Below, piece after piece: positions 1 to 8,174 of a stretch of 64,000 nt of DNA. The position numbers and the translations under genes were made by a program. Source of the DNA: Pseudomonadota bacterium (GTDB lineage Bacteria; Pseudomonadota; Gammaproteobacteria; Burkholderiales; Burkholderiaceae_C). Below the pieces are notes generated by a model that was given only the letters and a program-made list of their open reading frames with translations, did not search any database and was not told the DNA's origin. The stretch's first letter is position 1, and each line of letters starts with the position of its first letter. The stretch covers positions 1 to 64,000 of the forward strand of contig JAIUOW010000015.1 of the NCBI GenBank assembly GCA_020161775.1. Reading direction: 5' to 3'.

Positions 1-124
1 ACCCATTGGGTATATCCCGCCGGCAGAAGCTGAGGCAAACTACTACCGGCAACTCGCCAGTCAGCCCTCCACGGTGGAGGCCTGACTTAAACCAACGGGC
101 CTCCATGAAACTCGGGGCGGTTCA
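1..124 (+). mobile_element. Right end of an IS3-family insertion sequence (truncated by the window edge)
   Basis: A short open frame from base 2 to the TGA at 83-85 reads as an IS3-type OrfB transposase tail (ends ...YYRQLASQPSTVEA). It is followed by a segment ending ...AACTCGGGGCGGTTCA at base 124. Read from the other strand, that end starts TGAACCGCCCCGAGTTTC, the TG...CA arrangement typical of IS3-family terminal repeats. The left end and the rest of the transposase lie outside the window. The call rests on remembered resemblance of the transposase tail and terminus, so the exact IS is not named. Confidence 0.5.
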
Positions 125-201
125 TGGACTATTGGGATTGCTCATCCTCGAATTCGCGGTGTTCGGACGGGTACGGCCTGAGATGCGATACGCTGACAAG
201 G

Positions 202-801
202 ATGACCACCACGCCCCCAGCCCGCACCCTCCGCGAATTCAAGACCCCGCAGGCTTTTGATCGCTGGCTGGCCAAGCACCACGCCAGCGAAACCGAGGTC
301 TGGGTCAAGCTTCACAAGGTGGGCTCAGGGCTGCCCTCCATCACGCCGAGGGAGGCGATCGACGTGGCGCTGTGCTGGGGCTGGATCGATGCGGTGCGCA
401 ACGCATTTGACGACCAGAGCTATCTGCAGCGCTACACCCCGCGCGGCAAGCGCAGCATCTGGAGCCAGATCAACGTGGCCAATGTCGCCCGCCTGGAAAA
501 GGAAGGCCGCATGCAGGCGCCCGGCCTGGCGCAGATGGCGCTGGCCAAGGCCGATGGCCGCTGGGACCGGGCCTATGGCGGCAGCAAGACCATGGAGATT
601 CCCGCCGACCTGCTGGCCGCGCTCAAGGGGCACCCCACAGCCCTGAAGACGCTAAACGACCTGAGCGCGCAGAACCGCTTTGCCATTGCCTTTCGCCTGC
701 ACAACATGAAGACCGAGGCGGGCCGCGCTCGCAAGCTCGCCGCCTTTGTGCAGATGCTCAAGGACGGGAAAACTATTTATCCGCAGAAGGCGAAAGAGTG
801 A
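202..801 (+). CDS. YdeI/OmpD-associated family protein
   Basis: A 199-residue protein opening MTTTPPARTLREFKTPQAF. It has the family pattern of an N-terminal YdeI segment (W-x-K-H..., 'WVKLHKVGSG', 'ALCWGWIDA', 'RGKRSIWSQIN') and a basic C-terminal tail 'RARKLAAFVQML'. The family is cytoplasmic and poorly characterised; some members are annotated as bacteriocin-protection proteins. The ATG at 202 was chosen over an upstream ATG at 124 because family resemblance starts here and the upstream codons overlap the IS end. It is convergent with the following gene, 16 bases away. Confidence 0.85.
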   Translation: MTTTPPARTLREFKTPQAFDRWLAKHHASETEVWVKLHKVGSGLPSITPREAIDVALCWGWIDAVRNAFDDQSYLQRYTPRGKRSIWSQINVANVARLEKEGRMQAPGLAQMALAKADGRWDRAYGGSKTMEIPADLLAALKGHPTALKTLNDLSAQNRFAIAFRLHNMKTEAGRARKLAAFVQMLKDGKTIYPQKAKE

Positions 802-817
802 GCCCCGCGCGCCAGCG

Positions 818-1336
818 TCACTCCTTCTCCCGCGTCAACCGCTCCGCAAACGAAATGCCGATGGCCGACAGCACAAAGGTGAAGTGAATCACCGCCACCA
901 TCGTCACCACCTGGATGTTCTCCAGGCTCAGGTCGCCGCTCAGGTAGGTCTTCAGCGCGTGCACGCCGGATATGGAGATGATGGCAAAGGCGAGCTTCAG
1001 CTTCAGGTTGTAGGTGTTGACGTGGTCCAGCCAGTCGGGCTTTTTCATGTCCGTCTTGTCAAAGTGGCCGGTGGTCACAAACAGCGACACGCCCGCCAGC
1101 GCCACCACCCACACCAGCTGCGCCACCATGGTCATGTCCACCAGCTCCAGCACCTTGATGATCAGGTCGATTTTTTCCAGATCGCCCAGCAGCAGCATGT
1201 TCATCAGCTTCCAGGTTTCCAGCAGGAATTTGCCCAGAATGCCGAAGATGATGGCTACCAGCCCCACATAAAAGAACAGCATGGTGAACCGCATGCCGTA
1301 AAGCAGCGATCCCACGCTTGAGAGCAGTTTTTCCAT
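818..1336 (-). CDS. YqhA-family (UPF0114) inner-membrane protein
   Basis: A 172-residue protein with three to four hydrophobic segments (about residues 10-35, 60-85, 105-125 and 140-160) and the family-typical opening 'MEKLLSSVGSLLYGMRF'. The function of YqhA/UPF0114 proteins is not established. The ATG at 1336 is preferred; a TTG three codons upstream would add MVT. The gene is read leftward downstream of the universal stress and TerC genes, which face the same way, so a small stress-related membrane cluster is possible but not shown. Confidence 0.85.
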   Translation of the reverse strand: MEKLLSSVGSLLYGMRFTMLFFYVGLVAIIFGILGKFLLETWKLMNMLLLGDLEKIDLIIKVLELVDMTMVAQLVWVVALAGVSLFVTTGHFDKTDMKKPDWLDHVNTYNLKLKLAFAIISISGVHALKTYLSGDLSLENIQVVTMVAVIHFTFVLSAIGISFAERLTREKE

Positions 1337-1391
1337 TGTTACCAATCTGATTCAGGGCGGCGCCGCGCGGGCGCCGTGGTTGTTGGTTTTT

Positions 1392-1916
1392 TTACGTTCC
1401 GCCCACCAGCAGCCAAGCCAGGCCCGCGCCCACACCCGCGGGGATGCACACCCGCTCCAGCGTGCCGGCGGCCGGGCCACAGATCACTTCCACCGGCACC
1501 GGGGCGTCCTCCAGCAATTGGCCGGTGAGCGAATTGCCCAGGGCGCGCACCAGCGCGCTCTTGCGCGCCGTGCCAATGACGATGCGGTCGCAGCGCAGGC
1601 GCGCCGCGGCGTCCACAATGCAGGCCGCCTTGTCGCCCACCTCGGTGTGCACGCGGTATGGCACGCCGGCGCCGTCCAGCAGCGCGCGGGCCGCAGCCAG
1701 CGCCTGGGCCGCGCGCTCGCGGTGAAAGCCGTCGCGCACCGCGCGCCCCACATGCCGCGCCACATAGCCAGAAAACGGCGGCTGCACATTCAGCAGGTGC
1801 ACCATCAACGCCCCGCCCTGGCGGTGCGCCTGGGCCACATGCCGCACCGCCAGCAGCGCGTCGGGCGTGCCGTCGCACGGCAGCAGCAGGCGGGTGGTGC
1901 GATTGTCTTGCGGCAT
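1392..1916 (-). CDS. Universal stress protein (UspA family)
   Basis: A single Usp domain of 174 residues. The beta-strand start 'RLLLPCDGTPDALLAVRHV' and the nucleotide-binding type tail ('CDRIVIGTARKSALVRALGNSLTGQLLEDAPVPVEV', a G-2x-G-9x-G-like segment around residues 110-150) mark an ATP-binding-type Usp. The last residues ('AGVGAGLAWLLVGG') are hydrophobic and unusual. The ATG at 1916 is taken; an ATG six codons upstream is possible. Same direction as the TerC gene immediately upstream. Confidence 0.85.
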   Translation of the reverse strand: MPQDNRTTRLLLPCDGTPDALLAVRHVAQAHRQGGALMVHLLNVQPPFSGYVARHVGRAVRDGFHRERAAQALAAARALLDGAGVPYRVHTEVGDKAACIVDAAARLRCDRIVIGTARKSALVRALGNSLTGQLLEDAPVPVEVICGPAAGTLERVCIPAGVGAGLAWLLVGGT

Positions 1917-1954
1917 GGTGGTCAGGGGCGTCAAGGATCCGTTTGCGGGTCTGC

Positions 1955-2965
1955 TTACGCTTCTTCTTTCCGCGGCTTGGAGCCGAACGGATACGCGCCG
2001 CCAGACGTGCCCTTGGGCGGGATCTTGAGCGACAGCACCATCGTCACCGCCAGCGTCACCGCGGTAAAGCCGAGCGAGAACACCACGGGAATCTTGTACA
2101 CGTCGATCAGCAGCATCTTGGCACCAATGAACACCAGCACGATCGCCAGGCCGTAGCTCAGCAGGTGGAAGCGCTCATGCATGTTGGCCAGCAGGAAATA
2201 CATGGCGCGCAGGCCCAGGATGGCGAACACGTTGGACGTGAGCACGATGAACGGGTCGGTGGTGATGGCAAAGATGGCGGGGATCGAATCCACCGCAAAC
2301 ACGATGTCCACGATGCCGATCAGCAGGATCACCACGAACAGCGGCGTGGCCATCTTGACGCCGTTCACGCGGGTGAAGAAGTTCTCACCGTCGTAGTGGG
2401 GCGCAATCTTGAAGCGGCTGCGGATCCATTTGAGCGCGGGGTTGTTGTCCAGGTCGGGCTCCTGGCCCGCGGCCCACCACATCTTGATGCCGGTGAACAG
2501 CAGGAACGCGCCAAACACATACAGGATCCAGTGGAACTGCGCGATCAGCCAGGCACCCACCAGGATCATGGCCGCGCGCAGCACCAGCGCGCCCAGGATG
2601 CCGATCATCAGCACCCGCTTTTGAAACTCCGCCGGCACCGCAAAGTAGGTGAACACCATCAGGAACACGAAGATGTTGTCGACCGCCAGCGCCTTCTCGA
2701 TCAGGTAACCGGTCAGGAACTCCAGCGACTTGGCATTGGCCAGCGAGCGAGCGGCCTCGTCGGTGCCCGTGCCGCCCAGGTACCACCACAGCCAGCCCAT
2801 AAAGACAAATGACACGCCCACCCAGACGAGGGACCAGATGGCCGCCTCGCGGGTGCTGACGCGGTGAGCCCCCTGCTTGCTCATCGCAAAAAAGTCCACC
2901 AACAGCGCCACAAGCACGAACGCCGCGAATAAAGACCACATGAGTGGAGAACCAATGGTTTGCAT
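1955..2965 (-). CDS. TerC family integral membrane protein (Alx/TerC-like)
   Basis: 336 residues with about nine membrane segments and the conserved acidic TerC signatures: 'AVDNIFVFL' near residue 75 and 'GIVDIVFAVDSIPA' near residue 205. TerC/Alx proteins are linked to tellurite resistance and, in characterised cases, manganese efflux or membrane-protein metallation. The ATG at 2965 gives the normal TerC N terminus (MQTIGSPLMWSLF); upstream in-frame codons are not family-like. A TerB-like protein is encoded 2.3 kb away at 5220, but the two are not in one operon. Confidence 0.92.
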   Translation of the reverse strand: MQTIGSPLMWSLFAAFVLVALLVDFFAMSKQGAHRVSTREAAIWSLVWVGVSFVFMGWLWWYLGGTGTDEAARSLANAKSLEFLTGYLIEKALAVDNIFVFLMVFTYFAVPAEFQKRVLMIGILGALVLRAAMILVGAWLIAQFHWILYVFGAFLLFTGIKMWWAAGQEPDLDNNPALKWIRSRFKIAPHYDGENFFTRVNGVKMATPLFVVILLIGIVDIVFAVDSIPAIFAITTDPFIVLTSNVFAILGLRAMYFLLANMHERFHLLSYGLAIVLVFIGAKMLLIDVYKIPVVFSLGFTAVTLAVTMVLSLKIPPKGTSGGAYPFGSKPRKEEA

Positions 2966-3194
2966 GACCGCCTTTGATATGAATTTCTGTGAGCCGGTGC
3001 ATCCCCGGCGAATGACAATTGGCACGGCGCACATCGCCGCCCGTAACGCCTACGAATTTAGGCCGGAACGTCATTCTTTAAAAGCAGATTAGTTGGGTAC
3101 AAAGATTCGGAAAATTCGAAGTATCTGGCCTTGGCAAGCCAGTTCACAAGCTGCACGCCGCCTGGCCGCGCGAGACGCGGCTAAACTCCCGTCC

Positions 3195-3503
3195 ATGCAC
3201 CCCGCCATTGCCCAGCACCGTGCCGGCATTTCCGCCATTTGCCAGCGCTACCGCATCCGCCGCCTGGATGTGTTTGGCTCGGCCGCGCGGGCGAATGACT
3301 TTGACCCCGAGCGCAGCGACGCCGACTTTCTGGTGGAGTTTGCGCCCGACGTTCAGCCGGGGCTGGACACATTCTTTGGCGCCAAGTCGGCGCTGGAGGA
3401 TCTGCTCGGGCGCGGTGTGGATCTGGTGGAGTTCGGCGCGGTGCGCAACCCCTATGTGCTGGCCAGCATCAACCACAGCCGTGAAGCCCTCTATGCAGCG
3501 TGA
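3195..3503 (+). CDS. mntA: MntA-type nucleotidyltransferase antitoxin
   Basis: A 102-residue minimal nucleotidyltransferase. The active-site motif is 'FGSAARANDFDPERSDADF' (GS...DxD), with 12 residues between GS and DxD, a spacing also seen in one MNT subgroup. In the HepT-MntA (type VII) system MntA neutralises the HEPN toxin by adding AMP to a tyrosine. The gene overlaps the following hepT start by 11 bases, the usual two-gene arrangement, here with the antitoxin first. The start was chosen because residues upstream are low-complexity. Confidence 0.85.
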   Translation: MHPAIAQHRAGISAICQRYRIRRLDVFGSAARANDFDPERSDADFLVEFAPDVQPGLDTFFGAKSALEDLLGRGVDLVEFGAVRNPYVLASINHSREALYAA

Positions 3504-3837
3504 TCCGCGCGCTTTTTTGTGGGATGTACGCGACGCAGCGGTAGCGATCCAATCGTTTACCGCAGGAATGGACGCAGCAGCCTACGCAGGCAATGCGATG
3601 GCCCAGGCTGCGGTAGAACGCAAATTTGAAATCATTGGCGAGGCACTCAACCATTTGGCGAAGCTGGACGCGAGCTTCGCTAACCGCATACCGGATTTGC
3701 CGCAGATTGTGGCGTTCCGTAACCAGCTCATTCATGGCTACGCCACCGTAAGTACCAGCACGGTTTGGAACATCACGCAGAATGCCTTGCCTTTGCTGAT
3801 CGACGCCGTGCAGGTGTTACTGGACGAGTTGAAGTAG
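3493..3837 (+). CDS. hepT: HepT-type HEPN ribonuclease toxin
   Basis: A 114-residue all-helical HEPN protein carrying the complete RX4HXY catalytic motif as 'RNQLIHGY' near residues 76-83. The tyrosine is the residue AMPylated by MntA in studied systems. HepT toxins cut RNA (tRNA in characterised cases). The motif is intact, so the toxin is predicted active and the pair a functional addiction or defence module. The ATG at 3493 lies inside the end of mntA, implying translational coupling. Confidence 0.87.
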   Translation: MQRDPRAFLWDVRDAAVAIQSFTAGMDAAAYAGNAMAQAAVERKFEIIGEALNHLAKLDASFANRIPDLPQIVAFRNQLIHGYATVSTSTVWNITQNALPLLIDAVQVLLDELK

Positions 3838-3897
3838 CGCGCGCCGCACGAAGACCCTCCTCGTCCTGAACACGCGGTATCACCACGCGGCTTTCTA

Positions 3898-4248
3898 CTA
3901 CCCCCGCGCCCTCACCCCCACGCTCTTGCGCGTGCGCTCGCGCATGTCGGCAGGCTTGTTGCTCACCCATTGCACATAGCGGGCCACGCCCGGGTGGCGC
4001 AGCAGCGCGGCGATGCTGGCGTATTCACGCGCCAGTTCGCGCTCGGGGATCAGCGCGTGGATCTGCCGGTGGCACATGCGGTGCAGCTGCACGGTAACCG
4101 TGCCGCCTTCGGACTTGGGCACCAGGTGGTGGGCGTCGCCATGGCCTTCGGGGATGGGGCGGCCACACAGCGGGCAGGCGGGCTGCGCCGCTGGCGGTGG
4201 GGCGGGTATTTGCTGCGCCAGAGCGCGGCGGCGGATGCGGCCCAGCAT
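3898..4248 (-). CDS. HNH endonuclease domain protein
   Basis: A 116-residue protein with a compact HNH fold: zinc-type 'CPLCGRPIP' (residues 25-33), then 'DAHHLVPKSEGGT' and 'LHRMCHRQIHAL'. This gives the paired cysteines and the His-His core of a beta-beta-alpha metal nuclease. It is a solitary gene read leftward just downstream of the HepT/MntA pair; no partner restriction or mobile gene is visible. A housekeeping nuclease of this size is common in Burkholderiales; its target is unknown. Confidence 0.8.
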   Translation of the reverse strand: MLGRIRRRALAQQIPAPPPAAQPACPLCGRPIPEGHGDAHHLVPKSEGGTVTVQLHRMCHRQIHALIPERELAREYASIAALLRHPGVARYVQWVSNKPADMRERTRKSVGVRARG

Positions 4249-4292
4249 GGGTATTCAGGGTCGGTTACGGGTACGGCAGCCCCGCAGCTTAC

Positions 4293-5084
4293 TCAGAACT
4301 TGGTATACCCGCCATCAATCAGGAATTGCTCGCCCGTGGCATAGCCCGACGCATCGCTGGCCAGGTAAACGGCAATGCCGCCGAAGTCCTCGATCCTGCC
4401 CCAGCGCCGCGCGGGGATGCGCGGCAGCACGGCGTCGGCAAACTTTGGGTTGTCCACGGAGTTTTGCGTCATGTCGGTTTCTATCCAGCCCGGCAGGATG
4501 CTGTTGACGCGAATCTTGTGGCGCGCCAGCTCCATGGCCAGCGCACGCACCATGGACGTGACCGCCCCCTTGGACGCGCCGTAATGGCTGTTGCGCGCCG
4601 CGCCCTCCACCGCCGCCGTGCTGGCCGTGGCCACCAGGCTGCCGCCCTGCCCCTGCGCAATCATCTGGCGCGCCGCCGCGCGAAAGGTGAGGAACACGCC
4701 CTCCACGTTCACCCGCTGCACGCGGCGCCATTCGTCCAGGCTCATGTCTTCGATGCGCGTGCCCTTGCTGGACACGCCCGCGTTGGCAAAGCAGGCATCC
4801 AGCCGCCCGCCCAGCGCGGCCAGGCTCTGTGCAAAGGCGGCCTCCACCTGGGCTTCGTCGCCCACGTCGCAGGTGATGGCATGCACGCGGCTGGCGTCGC
4901 CACCGGCCGCGGCCAGCTGGGCGGCCAGGCGCTCGCGCGCGTCCTGCGTCTTGGCCGGGTTCGACCCCCAGATGGCCACGGCCGCGCCCGAGGCCAGCAG
5001 CGCGCTGGCCATGCCGTAGCCAATGCCGCCGTTGCCGCCGGTCACGATGGCCGTGCGGCCGCTCAGGTCAAAAGGGGTGTACAT
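4293..5084 (-). CDS. SDR-family NAD(P)-dependent oxidoreductase
   Basis: 263 residues of a classical short-chain dehydrogenase. The cofactor loop 'TGGNGGIGYG' is near residue 15, 'CDVGDE' near 71, 'FANAGVSSKG' near 97 and the catalytic 'YGASKG' near 168, with the family-typical end 'SGYATGEQFLIDGGYTKF'. The substrate cannot be read from sequence; gluconate/3-oxoacyl-type reductases look alike. The gene is divergent from the TerB-like gene at 5220. Confidence 0.92.
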   Translation of the reverse strand: MYTPFDLSGRTAIVTGGNGGIGYGMASALLASGAAVAIWGSNPAKTQDARERLAAQLAAAGGDASRVHAITCDVGDEAQVEAAFAQSLAALGGRLDACFANAGVSSKGTRIEDMSLDEWRRVQRVNVEGVFLTFRAAARQMIAQGQGGSLVATASTAAVEGAARNSHYGASKGAVTSMVRALAMELARHKIRVNSILPGWIETDMTQNSVDNPKFADAVLPRIPARRWGRIEDFGGIAVYLASDASGYATGEQFLIDGGYTKF

Positions 5085-5219
5085 GGGTGTGTCTCCGGGT
5101 CTGGCTGCAATGTGAAGCGCGCCAGTATCGCCAACGCGGCCGCCACGCGCTGTCGCTGGGCCGACAGGCTGGCCACACCCCCTGGGGAACCTTGGCGGCG
5201 CGGGGGTGCTCCATCCTGC

Positions 5220-5678
5220 ATGCTCAATACCCTTTCCGACCTGTTTGGCTGGCTCACCGCGCCGTCAGGCGCGCAGCCAGCCGCCAGCCATGCCCATGCC
5301 CTGCAGCTGGCCGCCGCCGTGCTGCTGGCTGAAGTGATGCGCGCCCAGCCGGGCGTGAGCCCGGCCGAACGCAACACCGCGCTGGATGCGCTGCGCCGCC
5401 GCTTCGGGCTGGACGCCACAGAGCTGGCCCAGTTGCTGACGCAGGCCGAGGCCCAGGCGGCGCAGGCCAATGATTTTTACCGCTTCACCAGCCAGCTCAA
5501 TGACCACTGCAGCCAGCCCGACAAGGTGGCGCTGGTGGAGGCCATGTGGCAGGTGGCCTTTGCAGACGGCGCGCTGGATGAAAACGAGCACCACGTCATC
5601 AGCAAGGTGGCGGGCCTGCTGCACGTCACGCATGGCGAATACATCGCTGCCAAGCTGCGCGCCAGGGAGCACGCGTAG
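5220..5678 (+). CDS. TerB-like tellurite resistance family protein
   Basis: A 152-residue helical protein with the TerB/DjlA-like acidic pattern: 'LAEVMRAQPGVSPAERNTALDAL' in the first half and 'ADGALDENEHHVISKVAGLLHV' in the second, two related helical units with metal-binding-type D/E positions. TerB-domain proteins associate with the cytoplasmic membrane and with TerC in stress systems; the role of this stand-alone form is unknown. The start ATG at 5220 begins the family-like sequence. Confidence 0.85.
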   Translation: MLNTLSDLFGWLTAPSGAQPAASHAHALQLAAAVLLAEVMRAQPGVSPAERNTALDALRRRFGLDATELAQLLTQAEAQAAQANDFYRFTSQLNDHCSQPDKVALVEAMWQVAFADGALDENEHHVISKVAGLLHVTHGEYIAAKLRAREHA

Positions 5679-5716
5679 CACCGGTGCGGCGGGCGGCGCG
5701 GCTCGATAATGCCGGC

Positions 5717-6334
5717 ATGACCCTGCTGACCACGCCTGAAGCCCTGCGCGCCCTGTACGAACCGGTGCGCGAACGTTCGGCCGCCAAGGAGCTGCCCGCG
5801 CTGGACATACACGCCACGCGCTTCATCGGCCTGTCGCCCTTCGTGGTGGTGGCCACGGGCGGGGTGGACGGCATGGACGCGTCACCGCGCGGCGGCGCGC
5901 CCGGCTTTGTGAAGGTGGTGGACGCGCACACGCTGCTGGTGCCCGATTCGCCGGGCAACAACCGGCTGGATACCCTGCAGAACATCCTGCACACGCCCCA
6001 GGTGGGCCTGCTGTTCATGGTGCCGGGCGTGGACGAAACCCTGCGCGTCAATGGCACCGCCGTGCTGTCGCTGGACGAAGCCGAGCGCGAGCGCTGCCGC
6101 GACGAGCGCCGCTGCCCCAAGCTGGTCATCCGCGTGACGGTGCAGGCCAGCTACCTGCACTGCGCCAAGGCGCTGATGCGCTCCGAGCTGTGGGACGCCA
6201 GGCACCACCAGCCGCGCAGCTGCATGCCCAGCATGGGCGAGATGCTGCGCGACCAGGTGGCTGGCAAGGTGACGCCCGGCACCGCGTTTGAAACGCAGGA
6301 GCAGATGCTGGAGCGCTACCGCCAGACGCTGTAG
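5717..6334 (+). CDS. Pyridoxamine 5'-phosphate oxidase-family (FMN-binding split barrel) protein
   Basis: 205 residues matching the MSMEG_1061-like group of the PPOX superfamily: 'FIGLSPFVVVATGGVDGMDASPRGG' then 'VPDSPGNNRLDTLQNIL' and 'VGLLFMVPG'. These proteins bind flavin and are predicted oxidoreductases of unknown substrate. It starts 38 bases after the TerB-like gene and faces the same way, so it may be co-transcribed. The ATG at 5717 is used; codons upstream do not resemble the family. Confidence 0.85.
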   Translation: MTLLTTPEALRALYEPVRERSAAKELPALDIHATRFIGLSPFVVVATGGVDGMDASPRGGAPGFVKVVDAHTLLVPDSPGNNRLDTLQNILHTPQVGLLFMVPGVDETLRVNGTAVLSLDEAERERCRDERRCPKLVIRVTVQASYLHCAKALMRSELWDARHHQPRSCMPSMGEMLRDQVAGKVTPGTAFETQEQMLERYRQTL

Positions 6335-6407
6335 CCGCCGTCCCCAGTTTGGGGGATGCAGCGGGCGCCAGGCGCCGCTATGTTCTCAGGCTCAAGGAGG
6401 CAAAACC

Positions 6408-7487
6408 ATGCTGATATTTACCCACCGCCGGCTCAACGCCGCAGCCACCGACGAACGCGCGCTGACGCGCGAATACACCCCCTTTGCCGACACGCTGAAC
6501 AGCGTGGACGTTTCAGCCGGTGCCCAGGGCAGTTGGAAGGTGACAGCCCAGCGCAGCGCGCTGTCAGACGCCGACGCCGTGCAGCTGATCGACGCGGTGC
6601 TCAAAGGCAACAAGCCGGTGCTGTTCTACCTGCATGGCAACAACACGGACCCGGCCCGTTGCTTTGCCCGCTGTGATGCGCTGGAACGCCAGCATGGCGT
6701 GGCAGTGATCGGGTTTTCATGGACGTCCGAGGGCTACCTGCCCGACGGCTCGGACCAGCCGGGGCTGGACAAGTCGAAGCCTGCCACCGATGACGACGAT
6801 GAAGCCCTGGCCCACATCAAGTCGCGCGATTCGCTGCGCGAAGGCTGGATCGCGCGCAAGGCCCGCCGCTATGCACAGGCCAAGGTCAATGCCCAGCACA
6901 GCACCGACGCGCTGGCCCGCGTGCTGCGCCTGGTGGCGTCGCGCCGGCTGCACCTGCAGCAACAGAAGGTGTCGCTGGCCGTGCACAGCCTGGGCTGCCA
7001 TTTCCTGCATTACACGGTGGACCAGCAGGACGCCCAGGCCTCGCTGGCGGCGATGCACAACGTGGCGCTGATGGCGGGCTGCACCGGCGCGGCCAAGCAT
7101 GCTGCCTGGGTGGGGCGCATCCGCCCGCTGCAGCGCGTGTACATCACCTACACGCGGGCCGACACGGTGCTGTTTGGCGCCGGCGTGGCCGATGGCGACG
7201 TGAAGCTGGGCACCGCGCCGGGCAGCGAGATGCTGTCCGCGCCCCACTACCGCTACATCGACTTTGAGAACGCCAAGAAGATGGTCCCTGGCGCGCACAG
7301 CTATTTCGTGGCCCGGCCGGGCAAGAAATTGTCCAGTCACGCAGCCTTGCTGTTTGGCCGCATCTTCCGCTCCGAGCCCGACTTTGAAGGCGGCATCGAC
7401 GCCTCCAAAAAGGTCTATCCCCTGGGCTGCCGCGCCGACGGCACGGTGTGCTGGATGGGCGCGGCGTCGCCCGCCGACGGCGCCTAG
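6408..7487 (+). CDS. Alpha/beta-fold hydrolase (DUF900-like)
   Basis: 359 residues, preceded by a strong ribosome site (AAGGAGG at 6394-6400). Alpha/beta hydrolase features are 'VLFYLHGNNTDPARCF' (oxyanion region, about residue 72), 'VIGFSWTSEG' and a nucleophile elbow 'AVHSLGCHFL' near residue 190, where serine sits in HSLGC rather than GxSxG. It is cytoplasmic, with no signal peptide. The substrate is unknown; lipase-like activity is an inference from the fold. Confidence 0.8.
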   Translation: MLIFTHRRLNAAATDERALTREYTPFADTLNSVDVSAGAQGSWKVTAQRSALSDADAVQLIDAVLKGNKPVLFYLHGNNTDPARCFARCDALERQHGVAVIGFSWTSEGYLPDGSDQPGLDKSKPATDDDDEALAHIKSRDSLREGWIARKARRYAQAKVNAQHSTDALARVLRLVASRRLHLQQQKVSLAVHSLGCHFLHYTVDQQDAQASLAAMHNVALMAGCTGAAKHAAWVGRIRPLQRVYITYTRADTVLFGAGVADGDVKLGTAPGSEMLSAPHYRYIDFENAKKMVPGAHSYFVARPGKKLSSHAALLFGRIFRSEPDFEGGIDASKKVYPLGCRADGTVCWMGAASPADGA

Positions 7488-7593
7488 CGACCGCGCGAGC
7501 CTGCGCACGCAGACCATGGTCTGCCTAGACAATCGGCCAGTTTCCACGCCCGTGCACCGGGTGCTTCAATGACCCGGTCAGCCCCAGGAGGTC

Positions 7594-8148
7594 ATGATGG
7601 AAATGGTCAGAAGCCTGTTCGGCGCGCTCTCAGGCAGCGCCTCCCCGGCGCCCGCTGCATTGCAACGGCCGTCATCCCCCGCGCCGCTGGTCAGCGCGGC
7701 CCGCGTCTCCATGGGGCGCGGCCCGTGCTTTGACCCGGTGCTCGTGCCTTCGCTGGTCAGCGACCATGTGGCACTGCTGGCGCTGATCCGCCGCGCGGCC
7801 ACGGCCGCCGCGCTGGGTGACGCGCCGTCCGCCCGGCGCGCGCTGCGCAAGTTCCATTCGCTGTTCACTGATCACCTGCTGATCGAGAACACGCGGCTGT
7901 ACCTGTACATCCGTTCGGCGCCGCACACGAAGGCATCAGGCCATGCGCAACTCTCGCGCGCCTTCCAGGTCGAGATGAACCAGATCGCCCGCACGGCCGC
8001 GCTGTTCGTGGAGCAGTACACCACCGATGACCGCGCCATCCTCGGTCCGGCCTTCATGGTGGACCAGGACTCCATCCGCCGCACGCTGGCGGCACGCTTT
8101 GCCCGCGAAGAAAGCACGCTGCAGCCGATGTACGCACCGCAGTTGTAA
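7594..8148 (+). CDS. Hemerythrin HHE-domain protein
   Basis: 184 residues; a disordered first 50 are followed by a four-helix HHE-type domain with 'SDHVALLALIRRA', 'FHSLFTDHLLIENTRLYLYI' and 'REESTLQPMY', which place the His and acidic ligands of a di-iron or single-iron site. Such domains sense or bind oxygen or nitric oxide. A ribosome site AGGAGG lies just upstream; the ATG at 7594 or the next codon (7597) could start translation. Confidence 0.78.
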   Translation: MMEMVRSLFGALSGSASPAPAALQRPSSPAPLVSAARVSMGRGPCFDPVLVPSLVSDHVALLALIRRAATAAALGDAPSARRALRKFHSLFTDHLLIENTRLYLYIRSAPHTKASGHAQLSRAFQVEMNQIARTAALFVEQYTTDDRAILGPAFMVDQDSIRRTLAARFAREESTLQPMYAPQL

Positions 8149-8174
8149 GACGCTTCGCGGCCGGGCCAGCGCCT

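Noticed and set aside
2966..3100. Possible yybP-ykoY manganese riboswitch before the TerC-type gene
   Set aside because: Alx/TerC genes often carry it, but the conserved GGGGAGUAG-type and paired loop sequences are not found in this leader.
4197..5219. Long rightward open frame opposite the SDR gene
   Set aside because: It is the antisense shadow of a well supported dehydrogenase; only the TerB-like end from 5220 is genuine.
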